Of a DNA stretch of 64,000 nt, positions 34,158 to 42,588 are shown in pieces. Under the pieces are notes generated by a model. The model was given only the letters and a program-made list of their open reading frames with translations. It had not been told where the DNA came from and did no database searches. The DNA comes from Streptantibioticus silvisoli (GTDB taxonomy: Bacteria; Actinomycetota; Actinomycetes; Streptomycetales; Streptomycetaceae), in contig NZ_JAAGKO020000047.1 in assembly GCF_027947535.2 (NCBI RefSeq), positions 1 through 64,000 on the forward strand, written 5' to 3'. How positions within the stretch are numbered: position 1 is the first letter of the stretch; each line of letters begins with the position of its first letter. A program made the position numbers and the translations under genes.

Positions 34158-35342
34158 GTGACCTCGCCCGCCTTCTCCCGCCGCCTGATCGCCGGTGCCG
34201 CGTCCGTGGCCGCGGCCGGCCTGCTGCTGACCGCCTGCGGCGGCTCCGGCTCCGGCACGTCGTCGGCCGCCGCCGGGGCCGACGGCAAGGACGCGTCGGC
34301 GAAGACCGCCGAGGTCGCCGTCACCATCACCGACGCCGGATGCGCGCCGACCCCGGCGAAGGTCCCGGCCGGCCCGGTGAAGTTCAACGTCAGCAACAAG
34401 GACTCCGGCAAGGTCACCGAGGTCGAGCTCCAGGACAGCGGCAAGATGCTGGGCGAGAAGGAGAACCTGACCCCGGGGCTGTCCGGCGACTTCTCCCTCA
34501 CCCTGACCGCCGGCACCTACCAGGTGTGGTGCCCCGGCGCCGGCCACGCCCGCAGCACCTTCACCGTCAGCGGCTCCAGCACGCACAGCTGGAAGGACGA
34601 CCCGAAGCTGGTCGCCGCCACCACCGGCTACGCCTCCTGGATCGACGGCCAGGTCAAGCTGCTGGTGAGCACCACGCAGACGTTCACCGACGACGTCAAG
34701 GCCGGCGACCTGGCCAAGGCGAAGCTGGACTACGGCCGGGCCCGCGTCCACTACGAGCGCGTCGAGCCGACCGCCGAGATCTGGGGCGACCTCGACGGGC
34801 GCATCGACGGCCGCGTCGACGACGCCGCCACCCCGGCGCAGTTCACCGGCTTCCACCGGATCGAGCAGGCCATCTGGCAGAAGAAGTCCCTCAAGGGCAT
34901 GACCCCGCTGGCCACCCGGCTCAACACCGACGTCAAGAGCCTGTACACGCAGGTGAAGACGGTGGAGTACCAGCCCGCCGAGATCGCCAACGGCGCCACC
35001 GACCTGGTCAACGAGATCCAGTCGTCGAAGATCACCGGCGAGGAGGAGCGGTACTCGCACATCGACCTGCTCGACTTCAAGGGCAACCTCGACGGCGCCA
35101 ACGAGGCGGTGAACGTGCTGCTGCCGGTACTGAAGGCCAAGGACCCGTCGCTGGCCGCCGAGATCGCCCGGCGCTACGCCGCCACCGCCACCGCGCTGGC
35201 CGCGTACGCCGCGAAGCCCGGCTACCTCGACAGCGGCTACGTCGACTACGCCACCGTCACCAGCGCGCAGCGCCGGACGCTCTCCCAGGTCGTCGACGCC
35301 TACGCCGAGTCGGTCTCCCAGGTCGCCGGAAAGGTCGCCTGA
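34158..35342 (+). CDS. efeO: EfeO: cupredoxin plus M75/imelysin-like lipoprotein
   Basis: The 394-residue lipoprotein (lipobox LTAC, Cys27) delivers or oxidises iron outside the membrane for EfeU. An N-terminal cupredoxin-like domain (about 50-138) has Cys62 and Cys125. An M75 peptidase-like helical domain (about 150-390) carries the metal motif HYERVEP (198-204) and GFHRIEQAIW. GTG 34158 follows AAGGA. It is 156 bp after efeU and 4 bp before efeB. Confidence 0.95.
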   Translation: MTSPAFSRRLIAGAASVAAAGLLLTACGGSGSGTSSAAAGADGKDASAKTAEVAVTITDAGCAPTPAKVPAGPVKFNVSNKDSGKVTEVELQDSGKMLGEKENLTPGLSGDFSLTLTAGTYQVWCPGAGHARSTFTVSGSSTHSWKDDPKLVAATTGYASWIDGQVKLLVSTTQTFTDDVKAGDLAKAKLDYGRARVHYERVEPTAEIWGDLDGRIDGRVDDAATPAQFTGFHRIEQAIWQKKSLKGMTPLATRLNTDVKSLYTQVKTVEYQPAEIANGATDLVNEIQSSKITGEEERYSHIDLLDFKGNLDGANEAVNVLLPVLKAKDPSLAAEIARRYAATATALAAYAAKPGYLDSGYVDYATVTSAQRRTLSQVVDAYAESVSQVAGKVA

Positions 35343-35346
35343 CGCC

Positions 35347-36696
35347 ATGACGGACTCCCATGACCCGGCGGCGCGGCACGCACCGGCAGCGGTGACCGGT
35401 CCGGCGCCGCGGTCCGGCGCCGAACCGGCGGCACCCCCGGCACCGGCGCCCTCGTCGGTGAGCCGGCGCCGGCTGCTGGGCACCGTGGGCGTCAGCGCCG
35501 CGGTGGCCGGCGCGGCGCTCGGCGCGGGCGGCGCGGTGCTGGCGACCGGTCACCGGGCCGAGGCCGCCGAGCCGGCCACCGTGCCGTTCCACGGCGCCCG
35601 GCAGGCCGGCATCGCCACCCCGGCGCAGGACCGGCTGTGCTTCGCCTCGTTCGACGTGGCGGCCACCACCGACCGCGCCGCGCTGGCGGCCCTGCTGCGC
35701 ACCTGGACCGCGGCCGCCGAGGCGATGACCCGCGGCGCCGGGGTGCCCGGCCACCCCGGCGACCTTCAGTCGCCGCCGGACGACACCGGTGAGGCGGCCG
35801 GCCTGACGCCGGGACGGCTGACGATCACCGTCGGCTACGGCCCCTCGCTGTTCGACGACCGGTTCGGGCTGAAGGGCCGGCGGCCGTCGGCGCTCAAGCC
35901 GCTGCCGTACCTGCCGAGGGAGGACCTGGACGCCACCGCCTCCGACGGCGACCTGTGCGTGCAGGCGTGCTCGGACGACCCGCAGGTGGCCTTCCACGCG
36001 GTGCGCAACCTGCGGCGGCTGGCGTTCGGGGTGCTCAACCCGCGGTGGATGGAGCTGGGCTTCGGCCGCACCTCCTCGACGTCGCCGTCCCAGGCCACCC
36101 CGCGCAACCTCATGGGGTTCAAGGACGGCACCCGCAACATCGACACCACCGACGCGGCGCTGATGGACCAGCACGTGTGGATCGGCGCCGAGGAGCCGCA
36201 GCGCTGGATCCGCGGCGGGTCCTACCTGGTCAGCCGCAAGATCCGCATGCTGCTGGAGGCGTGGGACCGCGACAGCCTGGGCGACCAGCAGCAGGTCTTC
36301 GGCCGCGACAAGTCCTCCGGGGCGCCGCTGACCGGGCGTGCCGAACGCGACACGCCGGACTTCACCGCGAAGGCGGACGGCACGTACGTGATCGCCGCCG
36401 ACGCGCACATCCGGCTGGCGGCGCACGAGAACAACAAGGGGCTGCGCATCCTGCGCCGCGGCTACTCCTACACCGACGGCATCGACCCGGTCACCGGCGA
36501 CCTGCTGGGCGGGCTGTTCTTCATCGCCTACATGAAGGACCCCGGCCAGTTCGTCACGTTGCAGCGGGTGCTGGGGCAGCACGACAAGCTCAACGAGTAC
36601 ATCGAGCATGTCTCCGGCGGGCTGTTCGCCACCCCGCCGGGACTGGCGGCCGGGCAGGACTGGGCGAGCCAGCTGTTCGGTTCGCGGACGGTCTGA
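35347..36696 (+). CDS. efeB: EfeB: Tat-exported Dyp-type haem peroxidase
   Basis: The 449-residue enzyme is exported by Tat (SRRRLLG at 39-45 after an unusually long Ala/Pro-rich N-region) and uses haem with peroxide, probably oxidising Fe2+ for the EfeUO uptake system. Dyp hallmarks are the catalytic Asp260 in GFKDGT and the haem-ligand His354 in HIRLA, plus GGLFFIAYMKDPGQF. The ATG lies 4 bp after the efeO stop, so the two are coupled. The length is normal once the extended leader is discounted. Confidence 0.95.
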   Translation: MTDSHDPAARHAPAAVTGPAPRSGAEPAAPPAPAPSSVSRRRLLGTVGVSAAVAGAALGAGGAVLATGHRAEAAEPATVPFHGARQAGIATPAQDRLCFASFDVAATTDRAALAALLRTWTAAAEAMTRGAGVPGHPGDLQSPPDDTGEAAGLTPGRLTITVGYGPSLFDDRFGLKGRRPSALKPLPYLPREDLDATASDGDLCVQACSDDPQVAFHAVRNLRRLAFGVLNPRWMELGFGRTSSTSPSQATPRNLMGFKDGTRNIDTTDAALMDQHVWIGAEEPQRWIRGGSYLVSRKIRMLLEAWDRDSLGDQQQVFGRDKSSGAPLTGRAERDTPDFTAKADGTYVIAADAHIRLAAHENNKGLRILRRGYSYTDGIDPVTGDLLGGLFFIAYMKDPGQFVTLQRVLGQHDKLNEYIEHVSGGLFATPPGLAAGQDWASQLFGSRTV

Positions 36697-36891
36697 ATCC
36701 GGCCACCCCGTCCGACGCCACGCCGGCCTCCGGCACCGGCCGGGTCAGCGGCGGTCACGATCCCCCCGGGGAACGCGGCCGCCGCTCACCCGTACGGGCG
36801 GATCGCGGTGCGTCGTTGCCGTGGGGGAGCCGGTCCGCGATGTCATCGTTGTCAAGGCGCCTTCACGCCCAACGGGTTGACGGAGCGTGAT

Positions 36892-36924
36892 GTTGGCGAC
36901 ACGTTGAGCTCTTGTTCAGCCGCG
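36892..36924 (+). promoter_or_regulatory. Three phased 11-bp units resembling a PhoP box
   Basis: GTTGGCGACAC, GTTGAGCTCTT and GTTCAGCCGCG follow each other without gaps. Streptomyces PhoP boxes are 11-bp direct repeats whose first seven bases resemble GTTCACC. The third unit fits best; the first two match only at GTT. The site ends 51 bp before a phospholipase-type gene, which would suit phosphate control. Confidence 0.45.
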
Positions 36925-36975
36925 CGACACGGTGTGTGGTGATGGGCGTTACCGATCCCCGACACAGAGGTGGTC

Positions 36976-39465
36976 ATGACGAACTTCTCGCGCAGACGGC
37001 TGCTCACCGGTGCCATGGGCGTGGGGGCGCTCACCGCCGCGCAGACCCTGATGCCGCCCAACCTGCGCAGGGCGATGGCCGACGCGCCCGCCCGGCCCGG
37101 CTCGCTGGACGACATCGAGCACGTGGTGATCCTCATGCAGGAGAACCGCTCCTTCGACCACTACTTCGGCACCCTGCGCGGCGTCCGCGGCTTCGACGAC
37201 CCGGACGCCGTCACGCTGTCCACCGGCCGCCCGGTCTTCTACCAGCCGGACCCGGGCAACCCCGACGGCTACCTGCTGCCGTTCCACCTCGACACCACCA
37301 CCTCCGGCGCGCAGGCCATCCCGTCCACCAGCCACGCCTGGACCGTGCAGCACGAGGCGTGGAACGGCGGCGCCATGGACAACTGGCTGCCCGCGCACCG
37401 CGCCGCCGACGGTGATGCCAACGGCCCCTACACCATGGGCTACTACGAACGGGCCGACATCCCGTTCCATTTCGCGCTGGCCGAGTCCTTCACGCTGTGC
37501 GACGGCTACCACTCCTCGCTGCTCGGCCCGACCTGGCCCAACCGGCTCTACCACTGGTCGGGCACCATCGACCCCGGCGGGCTGGCCGGCGGGCCGATCA
37601 CCAGCAACGTGGTCCCGGCGCCGTACCGGTGGACCACCTACCCGGAGCGGCTGACCGGGGCCGGCGTCTCCTGGCACGTCTACCAGCAGGAGGACGACTA
37701 CGGGTGCAACCCGCTGGAGTTCTTCCAGGCCTACCAGGACAGCCGGCCGGGCGAGGCGCTCTACGAGCACGGCATGACCATCGGCCCCGCCGACCAGTTC
37801 GTGCAGGACGCGCTCAACGACCGGCTGCCGACGGTCTCGTGGATCATCCCCACCGCCGGCCAGTGCGAGCACCCCGCCTACCTGCCGGCCGCCGGCGCCG
37901 ACTTCGCCGCCCGGCAGATCGACGCGGTCGCCGCCAACCCCGACCTGTGGCGCAAGACCGTCTTCATCCTCAACTACGACGAGAACGACGGCCTGTTCGA
38001 CCACGTCGTCCCGCCGACCCCGCCGCCCGGCACCCCGGACGAGTTCGTCGGCGGCCTGCCGATCGGCGCGGGCATCCGGGTGCCGTGCTTCATCGTCTCG
38101 CCGTGGACGCAGGGCGGTTACGTGGCGAGCGAACCGTTCGACCACACCTCGGTGCTGCGGTTCCTGGAACGGCTGACCGGGGTGCGCGAGACCAACATCA
38201 GCGACTGGCGCCGGCGCACCTTCGGCGACCTGACCTCCGCCTTCAACTTCCGCCCCGCGCGCGTCTTCCCGAGCCTGCCGACCACCCGGCAGGCGTTCTG
38301 GGCCGCCGAGGGGGAGGTCGCCACGCTGCCGCCCGCGCCGCTGCCCGGCGCCTTCCAGACCCCGCCGCACCAGGAGGGCCCCGCCGCCCGCGCCACGGTC
38401 CCCGCCCCGGCCGCGCCGCCGGCCCCGCGGGCCCGCGTGCGGGACCTGCCGACGCCGCGCAGCCGCATCGTGGAGGACGAGACCAACCACAAGGGCGACT
38501 TCCCGCACGGCACCGCGGGCACCAGCTTCCCCGGCATACAGGACGCCGTACCGCCGATCGCCCCGGTGCTGGGCGAACACGTCTACGCCACCGGCATCGT
38601 CAGCTTCACCGTCGTCGCCATCGACCCGGCCACCCACCAGCTGGTCGCCAGCGTCAAGGGCGGCGCCAACCCGATCGCGATCACCAGGACCCCGGACGGC
38701 GGCAAGCTGTACATCAGCAACTCCGGCGCCAACAACGTCTCCGTCTTCGACACCGGCCTGGGCACCATCACCTCGACGGTCACCACCGGCGTCTACCCGC
38801 ACGGCCTGGCCGCCTCCCCGGACGGCCGCAGCGTCTACGTGGCCGACACCGGCCCGGACACCGGCGACGGCGGCTCCCGCACGCTGTCGGTCATCGACAC
38901 CGGTTCCGACACGGTCACCGGCACCTGGACCACCGGACAGTCGCCGCGGTGGGTGGCGGTCTCCCCCGACGGCGCGACGGTCTACGCCACCTGCCACGAC
39001 GGCCTGTCGGTGCTCGACGCCGGCAGCGGCCGGACCCGTGCCCTGCTCACCGGCCAGGCCCGGGCCGGCGGCGTCGCGGTCCACCCCGACGGCAGCCGGC
39101 TCTATGTCGTCAACACCTGGCAGGACACCCTGTCGGTGCTCGACGCGCACACCCTGCGCGTGCTGGACCAGGTCCGGGTGGGCCGCACCCCGTGGCAGGC
39201 GGCCGTCAGCCCCGACGGCTCCCGGGTGTACGTCACCGGCTCCGGCGACGACACCGTCACGGTGCTCGACGCCGGCTCGCTGCGGGTGGCCGGCCGCGTC
39301 ACCGTCAACCACGTGCCGACCAGCCTGACGGTCACCGGCACCACCGTCTGGGTCGGCACCAACGCCTCCAGCACGGTCGACGCCGTCGACACCGCCACCC
39401 TGCGACTGGTCGGCAGCACCCCGCTCGGCATCTCCACCGCCACCGGCGGCGTGGTGGTCGCCTGA
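36976..39465 (+). CDS. Phospholipase C/acid-phosphatase-type phosphoesterase fused to YVTN beta-propeller
   Basis: The 829-residue protein has a Tat signal (SRRRLLTG). Its phosphoesterase domain (about 40-430) has the family metal motifs IEHVVILMQENRSFDHYFG, the Asp/Glu-rich INYDENDG region (NYDENDGLFDHV) and PFDHTSVLRFLE. An Ala/Pro linker (about 440-505) leads to a C-terminal propeller of about seven repeats (about 515-829), each with PDG..vYV and SVIDT-type strands. The phosphoesterase should hydrolyse phospholipids or phosphate esters outside the cell. The propeller is not part of classical PlcC/AcpA and may bind a substrate or the cell surface. ATG 36976 follows AGAGG. Confidence 0.9.
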   Translation: MTNFSRRRLLTGAMGVGALTAAQTLMPPNLRRAMADAPARPGSLDDIEHVVILMQENRSFDHYFGTLRGVRGFDDPDAVTLSTGRPVFYQPDPGNPDGYLLPFHLDTTTSGAQAIPSTSHAWTVQHEAWNGGAMDNWLPAHRAADGDANGPYTMGYYERADIPFHFALAESFTLCDGYHSSLLGPTWPNRLYHWSGTIDPGGLAGGPITSNVVPAPYRWTTYPERLTGAGVSWHVYQQEDDYGCNPLEFFQAYQDSRPGEALYEHGMTIGPADQFVQDALNDRLPTVSWIIPTAGQCEHPAYLPAAGADFAARQIDAVAANPDLWRKTVFILNYDENDGLFDHVVPPTPPPGTPDEFVGGLPIGAGIRVPCFIVSPWTQGGYVASEPFDHTSVLRFLERLTGVRETNISDWRRRTFGDLTSAFNFRPARVFPSLPTTRQAFWAAEGEVATLPPAPLPGAFQTPPHQEGPAARATVPAPAAPPAPRARVRDLPTPRSRIVEDETNHKGDFPHGTAGTSFPGIQDAVPPIAPVLGEHVYATGIVSFTVVAIDPATHQLVASVKGGANPIAITRTPDGGKLYISNSGANNVSVFDTGLGTITSTVTTGVYPHGLAASPDGRSVYVADTGPDTGDGGSRTLSVIDTGSDTVTGTWTTGQSPRWVAVSPDGATVYATCHDGLSVLDAGSGRTRALLTGQARAGGVAVHPDGSRLYVVNTWQDTLSVLDAHTLRVLDQVRVGRTPWQAAVSPDGSRVYVTGSGDDTVTVLDAGSLRVAGRVTVNHVPTSLTVTGTTVWVGTNASSTVDAVDTATLRLVGSTPLGISTATGGVVVA

Positions 39466-39721
39466 CGGCCGGCACCAGGCGTGCGGCGGCCGGCCGCGCC
39501 ACGCCGCCGCCCGCGCCGGCTCCGGCTCCGGCGGAACCCGGTGGTCCCCGGCTCGGCCGACCGCGTGTCGCCGGGCGGGCCCGCCGGGGCCCGCGGCGTA
39601 TCGTCCGGTACGGCCGCGGCCGTTGCTGCTGACCGGTCGCCCCGGGCACGACGCGACACCGGCGGGTCCGGGCACCGGGCCGGGGAGCACCGGCGGTCGA
39701 CGGTACGGCGGGAGGCATGAC

Positions 39722-40279
39722 ATGGGCGAGAACGAGCGGCGCATGCTGGCCGGTGAGTGGTTCCGGCCGGACGACCCGGAGATCGCCGCGGCCTCCGCAC
39801 GGCGGGCCGCGCTGTGCGACGCCTACAACGCGGCCGGCGTCACGGCGGACGAACACCGGTCGCTGCTGGCCGAGTTGCTCGGTTCGGTCGGCCAGGACGT
39901 CCGGGTCCGGCCGCCGTTCCACTGCGACCTGGGCCGTCACATCTCCCTCGGCGCCCGGACGTTCGTCAATTTCAACGCGGTCTTCCTCGACCTCGCGCCG
40001 GTCACGGTCGGCGAGGACGTCCAGATCGGCCCCAACGTGCAGTTGCTGACGTCCACCCACGAACTCGGCGCCCGGCGGCGCCGCGAGGGCTGGGAGCGCG
40101 CGGTGCCGGTGACCGTCGGCGACAACGTCTGGCTGGGCGGCGGCGTCATCGTCTGCCCCGGCGTGACGATCGGCGCCGACACCGTGGTCGGCGCCGGCGC
40201 GGTCGTCACCCGCGACCTGCCGCCGGGCGTGCTGGCGGTGGGCAGTCCGGCGCGGGTGGTGCGGGAGCTGCCCGCGTGA
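39722..40279 (+). CDS. maa: Maltose/galactoside O-acetyltransferase-like hexapeptide enzyme
   Basis: The 185-residue enzyme acetylates a sugar hydroxyl with acetyl-CoA. The N-terminal MERMLAG-like motif is present as ENERRMLAGEWF. The left-handed beta-helix follows: FHCDLGRHISLGARTFVNFNAVFLD, LTSTHEL (active-site His region), NVWLGGGVIVCPGVTIGADTVVGAGAVVTRDLPPGVLAVGSPARVV. ATG 39722 follows GGGAGG. The last codons and the stop lie inside the first unit of a 34-bp tandem array. The sugar substrate is unknown. Confidence 0.9.
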   Translation: MGENERRMLAGEWFRPDDPEIAAASARRAALCDAYNAAGVTADEHRSLLAELLGSVGQDVRVRPPFHCDLGRHISLGARTFVNFNAVFLDLAPVTVGEDVQIGPNVQLLTSTHELGARRRREGWERAVPVTVGDNVWLGGGVIVCPGVTIGADTVVGAGAVVTRDLPPGVLAVGSPARVVRELPA

Positions 40280-40576
40280 GGGTCCTGCGGCGGCTGCGGG
40301 ACGGACGGCGTGATGTCCTGCGGCGTCCGCGGTTCTCACCGCGTGAGCTTCCTGCGGCGGCTGCGGGGCGGACGGCGTGAGGGTCCTGCGACAGCGGGGC
40401 GTACCGCGTGAGCGCCGCCCACCGCTGCCGGGCGTACCGCGTGAGCCTCGGCGTCGTACGGCGGCCGGGGGCAGCGCGGGAGCGTCCTCCCCGTCAGCGA
40501 CTGCCCACCGCGGGAGCGTCCTCCCCCGCCGGCCGTTGCGCACCGCGTGAGCGTCGGCCCCCGCCGCCGGACGTAC
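40274..40576. repeat. Nine-unit, ~34-bp GC-rich tandem array between convergent genes
   Basis: Units headed by GCG[TG]GAG/T start at 40274, 40308, 40341, 40375, 40406, 40439, 40476, 40510 and 40545 (spacings 31-37 bp). A consensus is roughly CACCGCGTGAGC-TTCCTGCGG followed by a GC spacer. The first unit includes the stop codon of the acetyltransferase gene and the array runs to the 3' end of the convergent GNAT gene. No gene is supported in 40280-40594. Confidence 0.75.
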
Positions 40577-40594
40577 CGCCCGCGGACCCGCCTC

Positions 40595-41374
40595 TCACGC
40601 CTGGCGCAGGTACGGCGTGGTCGTGGCGAGCGGGGTGAAGCCGAGGCGGCGCAGGATGGGGCGGCTGTCCGGGGAGGCGTCGACCTGGAGGTAGCGGTGG
40701 CCGCGGGCGGCGGCGATCCGGGCGCGGTGGGCGATCAGCGCCCGGTAGATGCCACGGCCGCGGTGTCCGGGGACCGTGCCGCCGCCCCACAGCCCGGCGA
40801 AGTCGGTACCCGGGTACAGCTCCAGACGGGCGGCGCTCACCGGCCGGTCGCCGTCCATCGCCAGCGTGATGTGGTAGACGCCGGGGCGCTCGGCCAGCCC
40901 GGCCCGCATGGCCTCCCGCCACCGGGCGCCGGAGGTGCCGAAGGCCTGCTCGTGCACCGCGACGGCCAGGTCGAGCCCGGCCTCGTCGGTGACCGCGCGC
41001 AGGGTGATCCCGTCCGGCGCCGGGGGCCCGGCGGGCAGCCGGTGGACGTCGGCGGCCATCAGCGTCTCCGGGGCACCGGGCTCGAATCCGGCGGCCACCA
41101 GGCGTTCGCCCAGGTCGGCGGGCGTGTCGTGGGAGTACAGCTTCCACTCGACGGTACGGCCCAGGCCCGCGTAGTACGCCACCTGGCGGGCGATCGCCGC
41201 GTCCGCGGTGCCGGCGTCCAGGGCGGACCAGACCACCGCGTTCCAGCTGTCGGCGGTGGGGCCGGTCTGCCGGACCACCGGCCCGTCCCGCTCGACCCGG
41301 TGGCCGGGACCGTCCGGGGGCGCGGCGCGGCGCAGCTGCCGGTCGTACAGGGCGAGTATCCGCTGATCATCCAC
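40595..41374 (-). CDS. GNAT-family N-acetyltransferase, tandem-domain type
   Basis: The 259-residue protein has a C-terminal GNAT domain (about 130-259) with the acetyl-CoA loop VPGHRGRGIYRALIAHR and the following YLQVDASPDSRPILRRLGF strand-helix. The N-terminal half (DQRILALYDRQLRR... VEWKLYSHDTPADLGERL) resembles a degenerate first GNAT domain. The substrate is unknown. The start is taken as GTG 41374; the longer in-frame N-terminus to 41449 is low-complexity and unlike protein. It converges on the tandem array at 40274-40576. Confidence 0.82.
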   Translation of the reverse strand: MDDQRILALYDRQLRRAAPPDGPGHRVERDGPVVRQTGPTADSWNAVVWSALDAGTADAAIARQVAYYAGLGRTVEWKLYSHDTPADLGERLVAAGFEPGAPETLMAADVHRLPAGPPAPDGITLRAVTDEAGLDLAVAVHEQAFGTSGARWREAMRAGLAERPGVYHITLAMDGDRPVSAARLELYPGTDFAGLWGGGTVPGHRGRGIYRALIAHRARIAAARGHRYLQVDASPDSRPILRRLGFTPLATTTPYLRQA

Positions 41375-41865
41375 CCGGGCATTGCAGCACCGGGCCGCCG
41401 GGCCCGCCACCCGATATCCGGCGCCGCGCCCGGCCCGGGGCGTGCTCACCCCGGGGCCCTCGCCCGGCAGGGGACGCCGACGCCATCGTGGTCCCGCGTG
41501 GTTCCCCGTGGTTCCGCCGGGTCACCCCGGGTCGCGCCGGGTCCGGCGCCCGCTCCCCGGCCCCGGGCGGAGCGGTCTCCCACCGGCACAGCGTCGTCCC
41601 ACGGCTGCGCCGCGCTGCCCCGGGGACGCCCCGAGGCTGCTTCGCGACCGCTCCGGGGCCGTTCCACCACCGTCTCCCGGGCCGTTGCGGGACCGTTCCG
41701 CGAACGCCTCCGGGCCGGTTTCCCCGGTTGCCGGGGCCGGGCGGTTCCGGGGCGGGTGGATCGGGGGGCCGCGGGGAGTGGACAATGGCGTGGCCGGCCC
41801 AGGGGACCGCGGAGGCGGGGCGGGTGTCAGGTCGTCTTCCGCGGTTGATGAAGGGGCCCGGCCTC
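41375..41865. other. 491-bp GC-rich intergenic region, no gene seen
   Basis: This lies between divergent GNAT and ABC-ATPase genes. Several frames are open because of the extreme GC content, including one continuous with the ABC gene, but their products are low-complexity Arg/Pro/Gly. Loose repeats of GGGCCGTT and CCGGG blocks are present. I could not place a promoter with confidence. Confidence 0.35.
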
Positions 41866-42588
41866 ATGGGTGCACCACCACTGCTTCAACTTACCGGTGT
41901 CAGCAGGGTGTTCGGACAGCGCAAGGCGCTGGCGAAGACCGATCTGTCGCTGTCGGCCGGGCAGTGCGTGGCGCTGCTGGGCCACAACGGCTCCGGCAAG
42001 TCGACGCTGCTGCGGATCGCGGCCGGCCGGGACCGGCCGACGACCGGCCGGGTGTCGTTCGACGGCATGCCGATGAACGAGAACGACCCGCGGGTGCGGG
42101 CCCGGGTGGCGGTGGTCGGCGACACCGCGGCGTGCTACCCCGACCTCACCGTCCGTGAGCACCTCCAGCTGGTGGCGGTCGCGCACGGGGTGGAGGACGC
42201 CGAGGAGTGGATCGACCACATCCTGGCCGACCGGCTGCTGTCGGAGCACGCCCGGTCGCTGCCGGGGGCGCTGTCGTCCGGGCAGTTGCAGTCGCTGCTG
42301 CTGGCGGCGGCGCTGGTGCGGCCACGGGACCTGCTGCTGCTGGACGAACCGGAGCAGCGGCTCGACCCGGGCGCGCGGCGCCGGCTGGCCGAGCTGATCG
42401 CGGCGGAGACCGAGAGCGGGGTCGGGGTGCTGCTGGTCACCCACCACGGCGAACTGGCGGCCGCCGTCGCCAGCCGGGTGATCGTGCTGTCCGAGGGCCG
42501 TGTCGTGGCCGACGGCAAGCCGTCGAAGGTGCTGTCGACCGGCCCGGACGGCACCACCTGGGCGGCTGCCGCGGAGCGTGCCCGGTGA
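41866..42588 (+). CDS. ABC transporter ATP-binding protein
   Basis: The 240-residue ATPase has Walker A GHNGSGKST, signature-like LSSGQLQSL (LSSGQ instead of LSGGQ), Walker B LLLLDEPEQRLD and switch His in VTHHGE. It probably powers export by the membrane protein encoded next, whose GTG overlaps this stop by four bases. ATG 41866 has AAGGGG nine bases upstream; ATG 41848 is an alternative. Transport substrate unknown. Confidence 0.9.
   Translation: MGAPPLLQLTGVSRVFGQRKALAKTDLSLSAGQCVALLGHNGSGKSTLLRIAAGRDRPTTGRVSFDGMPMNENDPRVRARVAVVGDTAACYPDLTVREHLQLVAVAHGVEDAEEWIDHILADRLLSEHARSLPGALSSGQLQSLLLAAALVRPRDLLLLDEPEQRLDPGARRRLAELIAAETESGVGVLLVTHHGELAAAVASRVIVLSEGRVVADGKPSKVLSTGPDGTTWAAAAERAR

Noticed and set aside
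40274-40576. Regularly spaced repeats that could suggest a CRISPR array
   Set aside because: Units are degenerate, spacing varies, there are no distinct unique spacers and no cas genes nearby; a minisatellite fits better.
41488-41865. In-frame 126-residue N-terminal extension of the ABC ATPase
   Set aside because: Arg/Pro/Gly-rich and unlike the family, which starts just before LLQLTGVSRVFG; ATG 41866 has a ribosome site.
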